Source: Clostridiales bacterium (GTDB lineage: Bacteria; Bacillota; Clostridia; Oscillospirales; Oscillospiraceae). From it: 64,000 nt of DNA. The stretch spans positions 124,001-188,000 of the forward strand of contig JAJUJI010000001.1 in assembly GCA_029265405.1 (NCBI GenBank), in the 5' to 3' direction. This document shows positions 9,885-18,634 of the stretch, one piece after another. Made by a program: the position numbers and the translations under genes. The notes below the pieces were generated by a model. That model had not been told where the DNA came from. It worked only from the letters and a program-made list of their open reading frames with translations, and searched no databases. Numbering within the stretch: position 1 is the stretch's first letter; every line of letters starts with the position of its first letter.

Positions 9885-9975
9885 CACACGCCCTCGAATT
9901 GGAAAGCTGCTTACATTGCGCGGAAGGCTTCTTTGGTGGGAACGGGCTTCCGCAAAAGAATAGGAGGGTTTACAG

Positions 9976-10926
9976 ATGGTTGAAATTGAAAAGCCGCGCA
10001 TAGAGTGTATCGAAACCCCCGGCGACGAATCCTACGGCAAGTTTGTCGTGGAGCCTTTGGAGAGAGGCTACGGAACTACCCTTGGAAATTCGTTGAGAAG
10101 GATGCTGCTTTCCTCTCTGGAAGGCACGGCTGTAACAACGATAAAGATCGCGGGAGTGGCGCACGAATTTTCAACGATACCCGGTGTTAAAGAGGATGTC
10201 ACTGAAATAGTACTCAATGTCAAGAGTATAATTGCAAGGCTTCACTGTGAGGGAACCAAAACAGTTTATATAGAAGCAAACGGCGAGTGCGAGGTTCGCG
10301 CCGGAGACATCAAGGCGGATGCGGATGTTGAAATCCTGAATCCGGAGCTTCATATAGCGACTCTTGGGCCCGGCGCTTCCCTGAGCATGGAAATGACCAT
10401 AAGCAAAGGCCGGGGCTATGTAAGCGCCGAGCGCAACAAGCCCGCTCAGGCTACAATAGGGGTAATTCCTGTTGATTCCATCTATACGCCCGTATTGAAA
10501 GTTAACTATTCCGTAGAAAATACCCGCGTAGGGAACATGACAGACTATGATAAGCTGACCATAGAGGTTTGGACCGACAAGACAATTACGGCTCGCGACG
10601 CAATATCTCTGGGCGCCAAAATTCTCTGCGACCATTTTGCCCTGTTTACCGATCTCAGCGATACTGTGGGGAACAAATCCACGGTTGTCGAGAAGGCCGA
10701 AACGCAGAGAGACAAGGTGCTTGAGATGACCATAGAGGAGCTCGACCTTTCTGTGCGCAGCTTCAACTGCCTGAAGAGAGCCAACATCAACACGGTCGAG
10801 GACCTCATCAGCAAGACCGAGGATGAAATGATCAAGGTCAGGAACCTCGGAAGGAAATCCCTCGAGGAAGTTATCCACAAGCTTAACATGATGGGCTTGT
10901 CCCTCGCCAAGGACGACAACAATTGA
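9976..10926 (+). CDS. rpoA: RNA polymerase alpha subunit
   Basis: Alpha dimer scaffolds RNA polymerase assembly and contacts UP elements and activators. The N-terminal domain ([20 protein letters not shown]) and the C-terminal domain ([31 protein letters not shown]) are joined by an acidic linker. Length 316 is typical. AGGAGGG lies upstream. Placed between rpsD and rplQ as usual. Confidence 0.98.
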   Translation: MVEIEKPRIECIETPGDESYGKFVVEPLERGYGTTLGNSLRRMLLSSLEGTAVTTIKIAGVAHEFSTIPGVKEDVTEIVLNVKSIIARLHCEGTKTVYIEANGECEVRAGDIKADADVEILNPELHIATLGPGASLSMEMTISKGRGYVSAERNKPAQATIGVIPVDSIYTPVLKVNYSVENTRVGNMTDYDKLTIEVWTDKTITARDAISLGAKILCDHFALFTDLSDTVGNKSTVVEKAETQRDKVLEMTIEELDLSVRSFNCLKRANINTVEDLISKTEDEMIKVRNLGRKSLEEVIHKLNMMGLSLAKDDNN

Positions 10927-10939
10927 GGAGGAAATAATA

Positions 10940-11365
10940 ATGCCCGGAACACGCAAGCTCGGAAAGCCTACCGATCAGCGCATGGCCATGCTGAGGCAGC
11001 AGGTTACCGATCTTCTTGAAAAGGGAAGACTGGAAACCACCGTCACCAGAGCCAAGGAAATAGGTCCGCTTACCGAGAAAATGATATCGCTTGGAAAAAA
11101 GAACAATCTTGCCGCTCGCCGTCAGGCCCTTGCGTTTATGACGAAGGAGGACGCGGTGACAAGGGTGTTCAGCATACTCGCTCCGGTCTACGCCGAGAGG
11201 AACGGCGGATATACGCGCATAATCCGTACGGGTGTCCGGCGCGGCGACGCCGCCGAGATGGCCATAATCGAGCTTGTAGACGACGACAAGATAGCCAAGG
11301 CCGACGAGGAGGCCGCAAAAGCCAGAAAAGAAGCTGAAAAGGCCGCAAAGAAAGCGGCAAAATGA
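10940..11365 (+). CDS. rplQ: 50S ribosomal protein L17
   Basis: L17 sits near the exit tunnel. The conserved core is [30 protein letters not shown] and [20 protein letters not shown]. The 141-residue form has a C-terminal alanine/lysine tail (about 25 residues) that is longer than the minimal family member. Last gene of the ribosomal super-operon; a strong hairpin follows at once. Confidence 0.97.
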   Translation: MPGTRKLGKPTDQRMAMLRQQVTDLLEKGRLETTVTRAKEIGPLTEKMISLGKKNNLAARRQALAFMTKEDAVTRVFSILAPVYAERNGGYTRIIRTGVRRGDAAEMAIIELVDDDKIAKADEEAAKARKEAEKAAKKAAK

Positions 11366-11376
11366 ATCCGGCCCTG

Positions 11377-11428
11377 AAAAGGGCATGGTAATGCGCCCAT
11401 AGTATTCGGCGCATTACCATGCCCTTTT
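11377..11428 (+). terminator. Hairpin terminator after rplQ
   Basis: A perfect 20-bp inverted repeat (AAAAGGGCATGGTAATGCGC and its complement) around a 12-base loop. The arm ends in four A and four T, so it can act on both strands, serving the ribosomal operon and the converging methyltransferase gene. Confidence 0.85.
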
Positions 11429-11490
11429 GCAGTTTGCTCAAAAGAAAGCAATATTAAGCCCTTGCCGGCTTCGCTTTTCCGGCGGAATCC

Positions 11491-12075
11491 TTAATCGCAT
11501 ACACAGCAAAGAACGTAATACCCTTTTTTCTTGTAAATTACGTCGCAGTTTCCAAAAACATCGGCAAGCTTTCTTATCGTGCTTTCCGCGCCGTGCTTTT
11601 TCAAAGTTACGACATAAAGTCTGCCGCCCTTATTGAGATGGGCCGGCGCCTCCCCGTACATTTTGTAGGTCACATCCTTGCCCGCGTGTATGGGAGGGTT
11701 GATCGCAATCGTGTCGAAGCGCTCCGGAATATTCTCATAGCAGTCCGACAGTACGATTTTGGTCTCGGCATTGTTTATCCGGCGGTTTTGCTCGGCCAGC
11801 CTTATGGCTGTCGGATTTATGTCGGCTTGGGTGACATCCAGTCCGTATGCCTTGGAAAGCACTATTCCTATGCAGCCGTAGCCGCAGCCCAGGTCCAGCA
11901 GAGCGCCTTTTAAAGGAGGCAGACTGTTTATGAGCAGGTCGGTCGCCGGGTCGACCTGCCCTTTTGAAAAAACTCCTGAGTCCGTAATGAACTTAAAGCG
12001 CAGATTCTTGTAATAGTAGTCGAATTCCTTGATATCCGGCTTGAGCGTTTTGTCTTCTATAAAATAATGGCTCAT
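11491..12075 (-). CDS. RsmC-like class I SAM methyltransferase
   Basis: A 194-residue methyltransferase of the family that includes the 16S rRNA guanine-N2 enzyme RsmC and B. subtilis YbxB. Motif I is LDLGCGYGCIGI (about residues 60-71), the acidic residue ending strand 2 is in VTQADINPTA, and the catalytic motif is NPPIHAG, the N2-guanine signature. It has only the catalytic half, not the duplicated N-terminal domain of E. coli RsmC. The exact target base cannot be read from sequence. Confidence 0.8.
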   Translation of the reverse strand: MSHYFIEDKTLKPDIKEFDYYYKNLRFKFITDSGVFSKGQVDPATDLLINSLPPLKGALLDLGCGYGCIGIVLSKAYGLDVTQADINPTAIRLAEQNRRINNAETKIVLSDCYENIPERFDTIAINPPIHAGKDVTYKMYGEAPAHLNKGGRLYVVTLKKHGAESTIRKLADVFGNCDVIYKKKGYYVLCCVCD

Positions 12076-12258
12076 AAAGCATATAGTAGGCGGCCTGAAT
12101 CAACAGGCGGCCTTGTTCGTTTAATGAAGGGTTGAAGGAAGCGTCGCCCTTGCGGAATACGCTTCAGCGCTTATGATTCCCAGCTTGATGATATGATGAT
12201 AGCATATGAAGCCGCGCCTGTAAATCAAAAAGAAAATTATTGAAATAATAATTAACGG

Positions 12259-12287
12259 TTGCCAAATAAGCAGGAGCATAGTATACT
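12259..12287 (+). promoter_or_regulatory. Sigma-A-type promoter of the small HTH gene
   Basis: TTGCCA, a 17-base spacer and TATACT. Transcription would begin just before the ATG at 12322, which argues against an earlier TTG start in the same frame. Confidence 0.6.
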
Positions 12288-12321
12288 GTTAAATAAATGG
12301 AAGCGGAGGCGCGAAGCAAAT

Positions 12322-12699
12322 ATGCCGTTACTTACCGATGAAGACAGGCTTAGAATCATGCGGCGTCTTACCGAGGAGCTTCCCAAGCTCAGGAAGATGC
12401 TTAAGCTTACTCAGAGCGAGCTCGGGGACATGTGCGGCTTGTCGCGGATCACGATATCCAAGCTGGAAAACGGGACCGCCGATATGTCCTGGATACAGTT
12501 CATGGCCCTATGCCAGCTATTTACCCTGAACAGGGCGACCAAGGAGCATCTGTATGAGGCCGGCGTTATGGAGGTCAGGCTTCTGCAGTATTTGCAGGTG
12601 AAGGATGAAAACATCCCGCCGGACATAAATGTCAACGTCGGCGAGGAGCTGGCGGCGGCCTATAAAAGGTATCTGGAAAAAACAGATGTAAATACCTAG
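12322..12699 (+). CDS. Cro/C1-type HTH regulator
   Basis: A 125-residue protein with an N-terminal HTH_3 domain (about residues 18-75): LRKMLKLTQSELGDMCGLSR followed by ITISKLENG. The C-terminal third is acidic and helical with no recognised ligand fold. ATG preceded by GCGGAGG at a 12-base distance. Probably a stand-alone transcription regulator; the target is unknown. Confidence 0.75.
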   Translation: MPLLTDEDRLRIMRRLTEELPKLRKMLKLTQSELGDMCGLSRITISKLENGTADMSWIQFMALCQLFTLNRATKEHLYEAGVMEVRLLQYLQVKDENIPPDINVNVGEELAAAYKRYLEKTDVNT

Positions 12700-12722
12700 C
12701 GGAAAATCGTATCATTGCCTTA

Positions 12723-12752
12723 AACGGCGCGAGGGCGAGCTCTCGCGCCGTT
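12723..12752 (+). terminator. Hairpin after the HTH gene
   Basis: Perfect 11-bp stem AACGGCGCGAG with its complement, 8-base loop, followed by a weak T-rich stretch. It lies 24 bases after the HTH stop. Confidence 0.6.
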
Positions 12753-12783
12753 GCTGTTCAAGCAGGGGAAGTAAAAATAAGCA

Positions 12784-12821
12784 GCCGCGCCGGGCGTCAG
12801 GGGAAGGACGCCCGGCGCGGC
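12784..12821 (-). terminator. Hairpin terminator of the unknown membrane protein gene
   Basis: Perfect 15-bp stem GCCGCGCCGGGCGTC with its complement and an 8-base loop. On the minus strand it is followed by TGCTTATTTTTAC, giving the U-run of an intrinsic terminator for the leftward gene. Confidence 0.65.
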
Positions 12822-12875
12822 ATAGCATATGCCGGAAAAATATGCGGCTTCAAGGCGGCGAAAGCAAGCTGCGGC

Positions 12876-13703
12876 TCAAACCTGCGTCTTCGAGCCGGAA
12901 CCCGCTGCATTGCGAAGCAGCAGGACGGAAGCCGCAAAGAGCCGGATAATAACAGCCGCAAAAAACAGGCTGTAGAATACGTTGGGCGAGTTTACCAGCG
13001 CAACGGCGCAGAAATATATGCCCATACCGGAAAAAAGCAGGACCGACCTCGGGGAAGGGCGCCCTGCGGTAAAGCCGGCTATGTGGAAAAAAGCCAGGGC
13101 AGAGGAGCAGAGGCCCAGAAAAGCGTACATGCAGTCAATCAGGACGGGATTAGCGGCCTGCTGCCTGTAGTACAAAACCGTCCAAAAGCAGAGGAATACG
13201 ACGTCCGCAACGGCTGACAGCATCGAGTCCCCGGTATTTTTCCCGGTTAAGGCGTGATAGCTGAGCGCAAAGCCCGCTGCGCCCGACAGAAAGGCCAGAA
13301 GGGCCAGAAGACCCGAGGCCGCCGGGTGTATATTGTCAAGACCGTGCAAGAAGCAGCCGTATGCCCCGATCAGCATGATTATGAAGGCTATGACGGAAGC
13401 GGCCAGCGGCAAAACGGTAGCCGGGCGGAAGGCTTCTTTATATTCGACCTTAAGCGCGGACAGGTCCGTCAGGCGCGAGAAGGCTATAAAAAACGCTGCC
13501 GCCAGGCAGGAAAAGACTGCAGTCGCTACGGTCAGAGGAGTAAAGACTGCTAGGCCCGTTTCAGGTTCCAGAGCGGCGCCGATTTCCGCGGTCCTCAGGG
13601 CGATTCCCGCCGAGGCAGAGACGAGGACGGCCAGGGAATAGATAAAAAGGGGCTTGTTCGCGCCGTCGCTGTGTTTATGCATAACGCTCATATCCTTGTT
13701 CAT
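12876..13703 (-). CDS. Polytopic membrane protein of unknown function
   Basis: I do not recognise this 275-residue protein. About eight hydrophobic segments can be traced (for example LFIYSLAVLVSASAGIAL, VIAFIIMLIGAYGCFL, VFYSLFFAAVIIRLFAASVL). There is a short cytosolic-looking basic N-terminus and no catalytic motif. The ATG (MNKDMSVMHKHS) is preferred over a TTG five codons earlier, but no good ribosome site is visible. It diverges from spoIID, with about 50 bases between the two starts. Confidence 0.6.
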   Translation of the reverse strand: MNKDMSVMHKHSDGANKPLFIYSLAVLVSASAGIALRTAEIGAALEPETGLAVFTPLTVATAVFSCLAAAFFIAFSRLTDLSALKVEYKEAFRPATVLPLAASVIAFIIMLIGAYGCFLHGLDNIHPAASGLLALLAFLSGAAGFALSYHALTGKNTGDSMLSAVADVVFLCFWTVLYYRQQAANPVLIDCMYAFLGLCSSALAFFHIAGFTAGRPSPRSVLLFSGMGIYFCAVALVNSPNVFYSLFFAAVIIRLFAASVLLLRNAAGSGSKTQV

Positions 13704-13754
13704 AAGTATTACTGACAATTATAGCACCATAATCCCAAAAAGGAAGCGTGTGTT

Positions 13755-14825
13755 TTGCTTTTGAGAAGGATTAAGCCGGTTTTTATTATTTCCCCTTTTT
13801 TTGTGGCGATAGTTCTGCTGTTTCCGCTTCTGGTGCAGGGGAGCCGCAGTCCCGCAAGTGCGGCCTCTCGAAGCCCGAGCCCGGGGCCTTTTTCGGAGCT
13901 TTGGCTGGAGGGCTCGAAGGCGGAAGCGGAGCCTGTAAGCATGAAGTCCATTGACGAATCGACACGGGTCGAGCTGCTTAAGGAGGACGGCTCTACGGAA
14001 GCCGTATCCATGAAGGACTACCTTATAGGCGTGGTGGCCGCGGAAATGCCGGCCCTGTTTGAGAGGGAGGCGCTGAAGGCTCAGGCTGTGGCCGCAAGGA
14101 CATATACGCTCTACCGGATGACGGAGGACCGGGCCCATGAAGGAGGCCGCTTATGCACGGCTCCGGGCTGCTGCAACGCCTACGCCGACTTGGACTCGCT
14201 GAAGGAAAAATGGGGCGCCGACTATGAGGCCAACCTTGCCCGCATCACCGAAGCCGTCGTCCAAACGGACGGAATCTGCCTGAGCTACGAGGGCAGGCCC
14301 ATATTTGCAGCTTTCCATTCCTCCTCCGTCGGCCGCACCGAGGACAGCGAAAACGTCTGGAAAGGCAGGCTGCCCTATCTGCGAAGCGTGGAGAGTCCTG
14401 AAAGGGCGGACGAGGTTCCAAACTTCACATACGGCGTGACGATAGCCTTTAATGAGGTCAAGAGGCTGGTTCGGGAAGCCTTTCCGGAAGCCAGGCTTGG
14501 CAAGGAGCCGGAAAAGTGGCTGACGGAAGCCGTCTATACGCAAAACGGCAGGCTTGCGCGGGTCAAGCTCGGTGGGGTGGAGCTGAGCGGCTCTCAGCTC
14601 AGAGCGCTTTTCGACCTGCGCTCGGCGGCGGTGACCTGGAGTATAGCCGAGGACGGGATAAAGTTTGAAACGAAGGGATACGGGCACGGCGTCGGCATGA
14701 GCCAATACGGAGCAAACGCCATGGCTAAAGCAGGCGCGGATTATATTGAGATTCTCAAGCACTATTACACCGATATTGATATAGCCGTCGCAAGCGCCGC
14801 TGAAATTCCGAAAGACAGCGTATAA
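13755..14825 (+). CDS. spoIID: Stage II sporulation protein D (SpoIID/LytB)
   Basis: A 356-residue lytic transglycosylase anchored in the mother-cell membrane that drives engulfment in endospore formation together with SpoIIM and SpoIIP. One N-terminal membrane segment (VFIISPFFVAIVLLFPLLVQ, about residues 9-28) is followed by the SpoIID domain. The catalytic Glu is in GVVAAEMP, and the C-terminal GYGHGVGMSQYGANAM is the family signature. The CTAPGCCNAY loop fits the metal/cysteine region seen in SpoIID structures. It uses a TTG start after AGGAAG. It marks the organism as a spore former. Confidence 0.9.
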   Translation: MLLRRIKPVFIISPFFVAIVLLFPLLVQGSRSPASAASRSPSPGPFSELWLEGSKAEAEPVSMKSIDESTRVELLKEDGSTEAVSMKDYLIGVVAAEMPALFEREALKAQAVAARTYTLYRMTEDRAHEGGRLCTAPGCCNAYADLDSLKEKWGADYEANLARITEAVVQTDGICLSYEGRPIFAAFHSSSVGRTEDSENVWKGRLPYLRSVESPERADEVPNFTYGVTIAFNEVKRLVREAFPEARLGKEPEKWLTEAVYTQNGRLARVKLGGVELSGSQLRALFDLRSAAVTWSIAEDGIKFETKGYGHGVGMSQYGANAMAKAGADYIEILKHYYTDIDIAVASAAEIPKDSV

Positions 14826-14885
14826 AACGCGCAAGGCCGGCGATGCGGCTAAGCCGACCCTATATATATATAATATGCCTGCCGA

Positions 14886-14914
14886 CCGCCGCGCCTGGCG
14901 GCGGCTTTTTGTTT
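14886..14914 (+). terminator. Intrinsic terminator after spoIID
   Basis: CCGCCGC stem with its complement over a 5-base loop, followed by CTTTTTGTTTTG. It opens a 310-base gene-free stretch whose other recognisable content is the catabolic promoter downstream. Confidence 0.75.
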
Positions 14915-15016
14915 TGTTCAAAAAGCTGCCCGGGGAGCGGCGTCAATTTGTGCATTACATACGGAGCCGATGACGCATTATTAACTATATTTATGTATAA
15001 AATATCAAGCGCAAGC

Positions 15017-15049
15017 CTTGACTTTGGTACGGTTCCAAGGTTTATAATC
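15017..15049 (+). promoter_or_regulatory. MerR-type promoter and operator of the pyrogallol cluster
   Basis: A TTGACT -35 and a perfect TATAAT -10 are 19 bases apart, two more than the normal 17. The dyad CCTTG...CAAGG (15-base centre) overlaps the -35 and fills the spacer. This layout is the hallmark of promoters that a MerR-family activator untwists on ligand binding. The divergent MerR gene about 5.7 kb downstream is the natural candidate regulator. The binding is inferred. Confidence 0.65.
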
Positions 15050-15135
15050 GATAATGTACGAGTATCACTGCGTGTATGCGTATGCATATAGTACTTTTAC
15101 GACAAAAGACAGCATTTAGGAGGAGTGGAGCAAAT

Positions 15136-17703
15136 TTGGAAAAGGTGTATACCAATCTGACCACCGGTGGCCCTATTTCCGTGTACGTCAAGGACGGCAA
15201 GATAACCAGAGTCCGCCCCATACAGATACCGGAAGAGGACTATCCGAAGGCTTGGGTAATCGAGGACAAAAACGGGAAAAAATACTCTCCCCCAAAGGCG
15301 ATGCGCCTTGCCCAGAATATTTTGGCGGAGCGGAACAGGCTGTATTCCGAGGATCGCATACTGTACCCAATGAAGCGCGTCGACTGGGACCCCAACGGCG
15401 AGCGGAATATAAAGAACCGCGGCAAAAGCAATTTTGTTCGCATTTCATGGGATGAGGCGGCTACCATAATAGCCAACGAGATCAAGCGCAACATCACCAT
15501 CGGGCCCGACGGCAAGATCGACGGCCACAAGATTACCGCAATTACTGGCTCGCACCACAACTGGGGCATAGTCGGCTACAAGATGGCCCCCTTCGGGCGC
15601 TTCTTCGGCATGCTCAACTACACTCCCATATTGGACAACCCCGACTCCTGGGAAGGCTGGATGTGGGGCGCTCCCCATATGTGGGGCTTCTACTGGCGTC
15701 TCGGCCAGCCCGAGCAGTTCGACCTGCTGCAGGACGCCTTCAAGCACACCGACATGATAGTCTTCTGGTCCAACGACCCGGATTCCACCCACGGCATATA
15801 CTCCGGCCAGGAGAGCAACATCTGGCGCGTATGGATGAAGGAGATGGGCATGAAGTGCGTCTTCATAGACCCCTTCTACAACTATACCAACGCCGTTATG
15901 GACGGCACCTGGTTCGCTCCCAGGCCCGGCACGGACACGGCCCTGGCCGCCGCGATAGCCTACACCTGGTTTGTCGACGACACCTACGACCATGACTATG
16001 TGGCGCGCAAGACTATAGGCATAGACGAGTTCAAGGCCTACATCATGGGAGAAACCGACGGTGTTCCCAAGACCTGCGAGTGGGCCGCCGAAAAAACGGG
16101 CATACCCGCCCGCCGCATCCGCGCCCTCGCCAGGGAATGGGCGAGCAAGCGCGTGGCTCTTGCCGGCGGAGTCCGCGGCGGAGAGGGCAGCGCCTGCCGC
16201 GCGGCCTACGGCACGGAGGAGGCCCGCATGATGATAGCCCTTTCGGCCATGCAGGGCTTCGGCAAGCCCGGCGTTTCCATATGGGGCACGACCATGGGCG
16301 CGCCCGCCGACTACACCTGGTTCCCCGGCTACGCGGAGCCTGAAAGCCAGATGGGCAAGTCCAGCGTGGCAAAGCGCAAGCTCGCCCTGGAGGGTACTGT
16401 CAAGCAGCGCCTTTACCGCCTGACCTATCCGGAAGCCATCATCGAGGGAGAGGGCTCCTTCATCGGCGACGGCTTCTGCGGAAAGTCCATAGAGCAGCAG
16501 TTCAACCGCAACACCTATCCCATCGAGGGCAAGGTCAAGCTGCTCTGGCGCTACGGCGGCAGCTTCATGGGCACCATGACCGAAACCAACAGGTATGTGA
16601 AGCTCTACCAGTACGACGGGCCAAACGCGCTTGAGACGGTTATCAATCAGGACTGCTGGTGGTCCGGCGAGACGCGCTACGCCGACATAATACTGCCCGC
16701 CTGCACCAACCTTGAGAGGAACGATTTGGGCGAGTGGAGCGTCGGCGGCGGCTACACGACCCACGCCCATATCGGCAACAACTGGCGCATAATAGTCCGC
16801 CAGCAGAAGTGCGTGGAGCCTCTGGGCGAGTCCAAGTCCGACTATGAGATATTCTCGCTGATTGCCGACAAGCTGGGAATGAAGGAGCTGTACACCGAGA
16901 ACAAGACCGAGGACGACTGGGCGGAGGCCTATTGGAATCTAAGCGAGCTTTCCAAGCGCTGCAGCTGGGAGGAATTCAACAGGAAGGGCTACTATATAGT
17001 CCCCGTTCCCGAAAACTACGAGCCGCATCCCGCCTTCCGCTGGTACTACGAGGATCGCGACTGCGACACACAGGACTACCTCAACCCGAAGATAAAGGTT
17101 GTCAACAACATGAACACCATGGAGCCTACGGAGCACTCCAAAGAGCTGGGCAGCCTCTCGGGCAAGATAGAATTTGCCAGCGAAAGCCTGAAGAAATATA
17201 CTCCCGACGATACGGAGAGGCCCATAGTTCCCCAGTATATACCGAGCTGGGAAGGCCACGAAACCGAGCTGTACAAGAAGTACCCGCTCCAGATAATATC
17301 CCCGCACCCAAGGTTCAGCTTCCACACCCATTACGACAAGCACGCGAGCTGGCTGGATGAGATCCCCGTGCACCGCGTCATAAAGGATGGCTACGCTTAC
17401 TGGCCCGCCAGGATCAACCCCAAGGACGCTGCGGACAGGAATATAAAGAACGGCGACCTTGTCGAGCTTTACAACGACCGGGGCAGCGTAATCTGCGTCG
17501 CTGAGGTTACCTACCGCGTGCCGGTCGGCGTCATGCACAGCTACGGCTGCTCGGCAAAGTACGACCCCGTTGTGCCGGTCCCCGGAGCCACCGACAGGGG
17601 CGGCTGTGTGAATATTCTGACAAGCCGCCGCATGCTTTCCAAAAACGCGCCCGGCATGGCGCCGAACTCCTGCCTTATCGAGTGCAGAAAATGGGAGGGC
17701 TGA
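15136..17703 (+). CDS. athL: Pyrogallol-phloroglucinol transhydroxylase, large molybdenum subunit
   Basis: DMSO-reductase-family molybdopterin enzyme, 855 residues (Pelobacter acidigallici transhydroxylase alpha is 875). In that enzyme the subunit transfers a hydroxyl from 1,2,3,5-tetrahydroxybenzene to pyrogallol, giving phloroglucinol and regenerating the cosubstrate. Similarity to the remembered Pelobacter protein is close: TGGPISVYVKDGKITR near the start, NPDSWEGWMWG, MWGFYWRLGQPEQFDLL and GGCVNILTSRR near the end. The remembered active-site residues His144, Asp174 and Mo-ligand Ser175 correspond to H140, D170 and S171 at identical spacing. No N-terminal FeS cysteine motif or Tat signal is seen, as in Pelobacter. 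A TTG start after AGGAGG fits the family N-terminus; an upstream in-frame ATG adds 20 unrelated residues. The small subunit follows at five bases. Confidence 0.88.
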   Translation: MEKVYTNLTTGGPISVYVKDGKITRVRPIQIPEEDYPKAWVIEDKNGKKYSPPKAMRLAQNILAERNRLYSEDRILYPMKRVDWDPNGERNIKNRGKSNFVRISWDEAATIIANEIKRNITIGPDGKIDGHKITAITGSHHNWGIVGYKMAPFGRFFGMLNYTPILDNPDSWEGWMWGAPHMWGFYWRLGQPEQFDLLQDAFKHTDMIVFWSNDPDSTHGIYSGQESNIWRVWMKEMGMKCVFIDPFYNYTNAVMDGTWFAPRPGTDTALAAAIAYTWFVDDTYDHDYVARKTIGIDEFKAYIMGETDGVPKTCEWAAEKTGIPARRIRALAREWASKRVALAGGVRGGEGSACRAAYGTEEARMMIALSAMQGFGKPGVSIWGTTMGAPADYTWFPGYAEPESQMGKSSVAKRKLALEGTVKQRLYRLTYPEAIIEGEGSFIGDGFCGKSIEQQFNRNTYPIEGKVKLLWRYGGSFMGTMTETNRYVKLYQYDGPNALETVINQDCWWSGETRYADIILPACTNLERNDLGEWSVGGGYTTHAHIGNNWRIIVRQQKCVEPLGESKSDYEIFSLIADKLGMKELYTENKTEDDWAEAYWNLSELSKRCSWEEFNRKGYYIVPVPENYEPHPAFRWYYEDRDCDTQDYLNPKIKVVNNMNTMEPTEHSKELGSLSGKIEFASESLKKYTPDDTERPIVPQYIPSWEGHETELYKKYPLQIISPHPRFSFHTHYDKHASWLDEIPVHRVIKDGYAYWPARINPKDAADRNIKNGDLVELYNDRGSVICVAEVTYRVPVGVMHSYGCSAKYDPVVPVPGATDRGGCVNILTSRRMLSKNAPGMAPNSCLIECRKWEG

Positions 17704-17708
17704 TTAAA

Positions 17709-18548
17709 ATGGCAAGATACGGATTTGTTTTCAACGTGGAGCGCTGCAACGGCTGCTACGCCTGCTTCCTTGCCTGCAAGGACGAGTATACGGACAGCTG
17801 CCACCGCCCCACCTGCGCCGCCACGACCGAGGGCGTAAATCTCATAAAGGTCAGCGAGGTCGAATACGGGACCGGCAGCAAGGTCAAGGTGGACTATGTC
17901 CACACGATATGCCAGCAGTGCGCCAACCCCCCCTGCATGGCCAAATATCCCGACCAGATATACAAGAGGCCCGACGGGATAGTCATAATAGACCCCGAAA
18001 AGGCCAAGGGCAACAAGGAAATGCTCAAGGCCTGCCCCTACGGGGCCATAGTCTGGAATGAAAAGGCGAACCTTCCCCAGAAGTGCACCATGTGCGCCCA
18101 CATGCTGGACGCGGGAGAGAAGGTGACGCGCTGCAGCGAGGTATGCCCGAACCAGGCTCTTCTTTTCGGCGACCTGGACGATCCGAACAGCGAAATCTCC
18201 AAATACGTCAAGGAGCATAAGGATGAGCTGGTAAAGCTAAAGCCCGAATACGGCACCGAGCCCGCCCACTACTACAGGCATCTGCCCGCTCCCTTCGTTG
18301 CCGGCGAGGTGGTTTGCGGAGATACCGACGAATGCTGCAAGGGCGCAAAGGTGACTCTTACCTGCGAGGAGTGCGGCAGCGTGTTTACGACCGAGACCGA
18401 CTTTCTGGGCGATTTTGAGATCAGGCGCCTGCCGGTAAACAAGACCTTCAAGCTTGTCATCAAGGCCGACGGCTACAAGACCAAGGAGCTTTCCGTAAGG
18501 ACCATGGCGGCCGTCAATCTGGGCGAAATATTTCTTGAAAAAGCGTAA
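17709..18548 (+). CDS. athS: Transhydroxylase small subunit, 4Fe-4S ferredoxin with beta-barrel tail
   Basis: 279 residues against 274 in Pelobacter. The N-terminal two thirds have four-cysteine ferredoxin clusters (CNGCYACFLAC, CQQCANPPC, CPYGAIVWNEKANLPQKC, CTMC, CSEVCP) that would hold three 4Fe-4S centres. From about residue 200 the protein becomes a cysteine-poor beta domain (GAKVTLTCEECGSVFTTETD, FEIRRLPVNKTFKLVIKADG) like the transthyretin/Cna-B-type barrel known at the end of transhydroxylase beta. This tail separates it from ordinary DMSO-reductase beta subunits and supports the assignment of the pair. Confidence 0.88.
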   Translation: MARYGFVFNVERCNGCYACFLACKDEYTDSCHRPTCAATTEGVNLIKVSEVEYGTGSKVKVDYVHTICQQCANPPCMAKYPDQIYKRPDGIVIIDPEKAKGNKEMLKACPYGAIVWNEKANLPQKCTMCAHMLDAGEKVTRCSEVCPNQALLFGDLDDPNSEISKYVKEHKDELVKLKPEYGTEPAHYYRHLPAPFVAGEVVCGDTDECCKGAKVTLTCEECGSVFTTETDFLGDFEIRRLPVNKTFKLVIKADGYKTKELSVRTMAAVNLGEIFLEKA

Positions 18549-18634
18549 GCGATAAATAATATAAAGAGCTGCCGTGAAGCGGGCCTGCGCCCGTGTTTTG
18601 CGGCAGCTTCCAAACAGGAAAGAAGCTAAAAACG

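Noticed and set aside
11377-11428. Inverted repeat as an insertion-sequence end
   Set aside because: Short loop, operon-end position and no transposase; it is a terminator hairpin.
15445-16770. A leftward open frame of about 440 codons antisense to athL
   Set aside because: It is a shadow of the conserved molybdoenzyme gene, with valine/alanine-rich low-information translation.
15136-17703. Large molybdoenzyme as formate dehydrogenase or arsenate/nitrate reductase
   Set aside because: No N-terminal FeS motif, no selenocysteine/cysteine Mo ligand, and the small subunit has the transhydroxylase-type beta-barrel tail.
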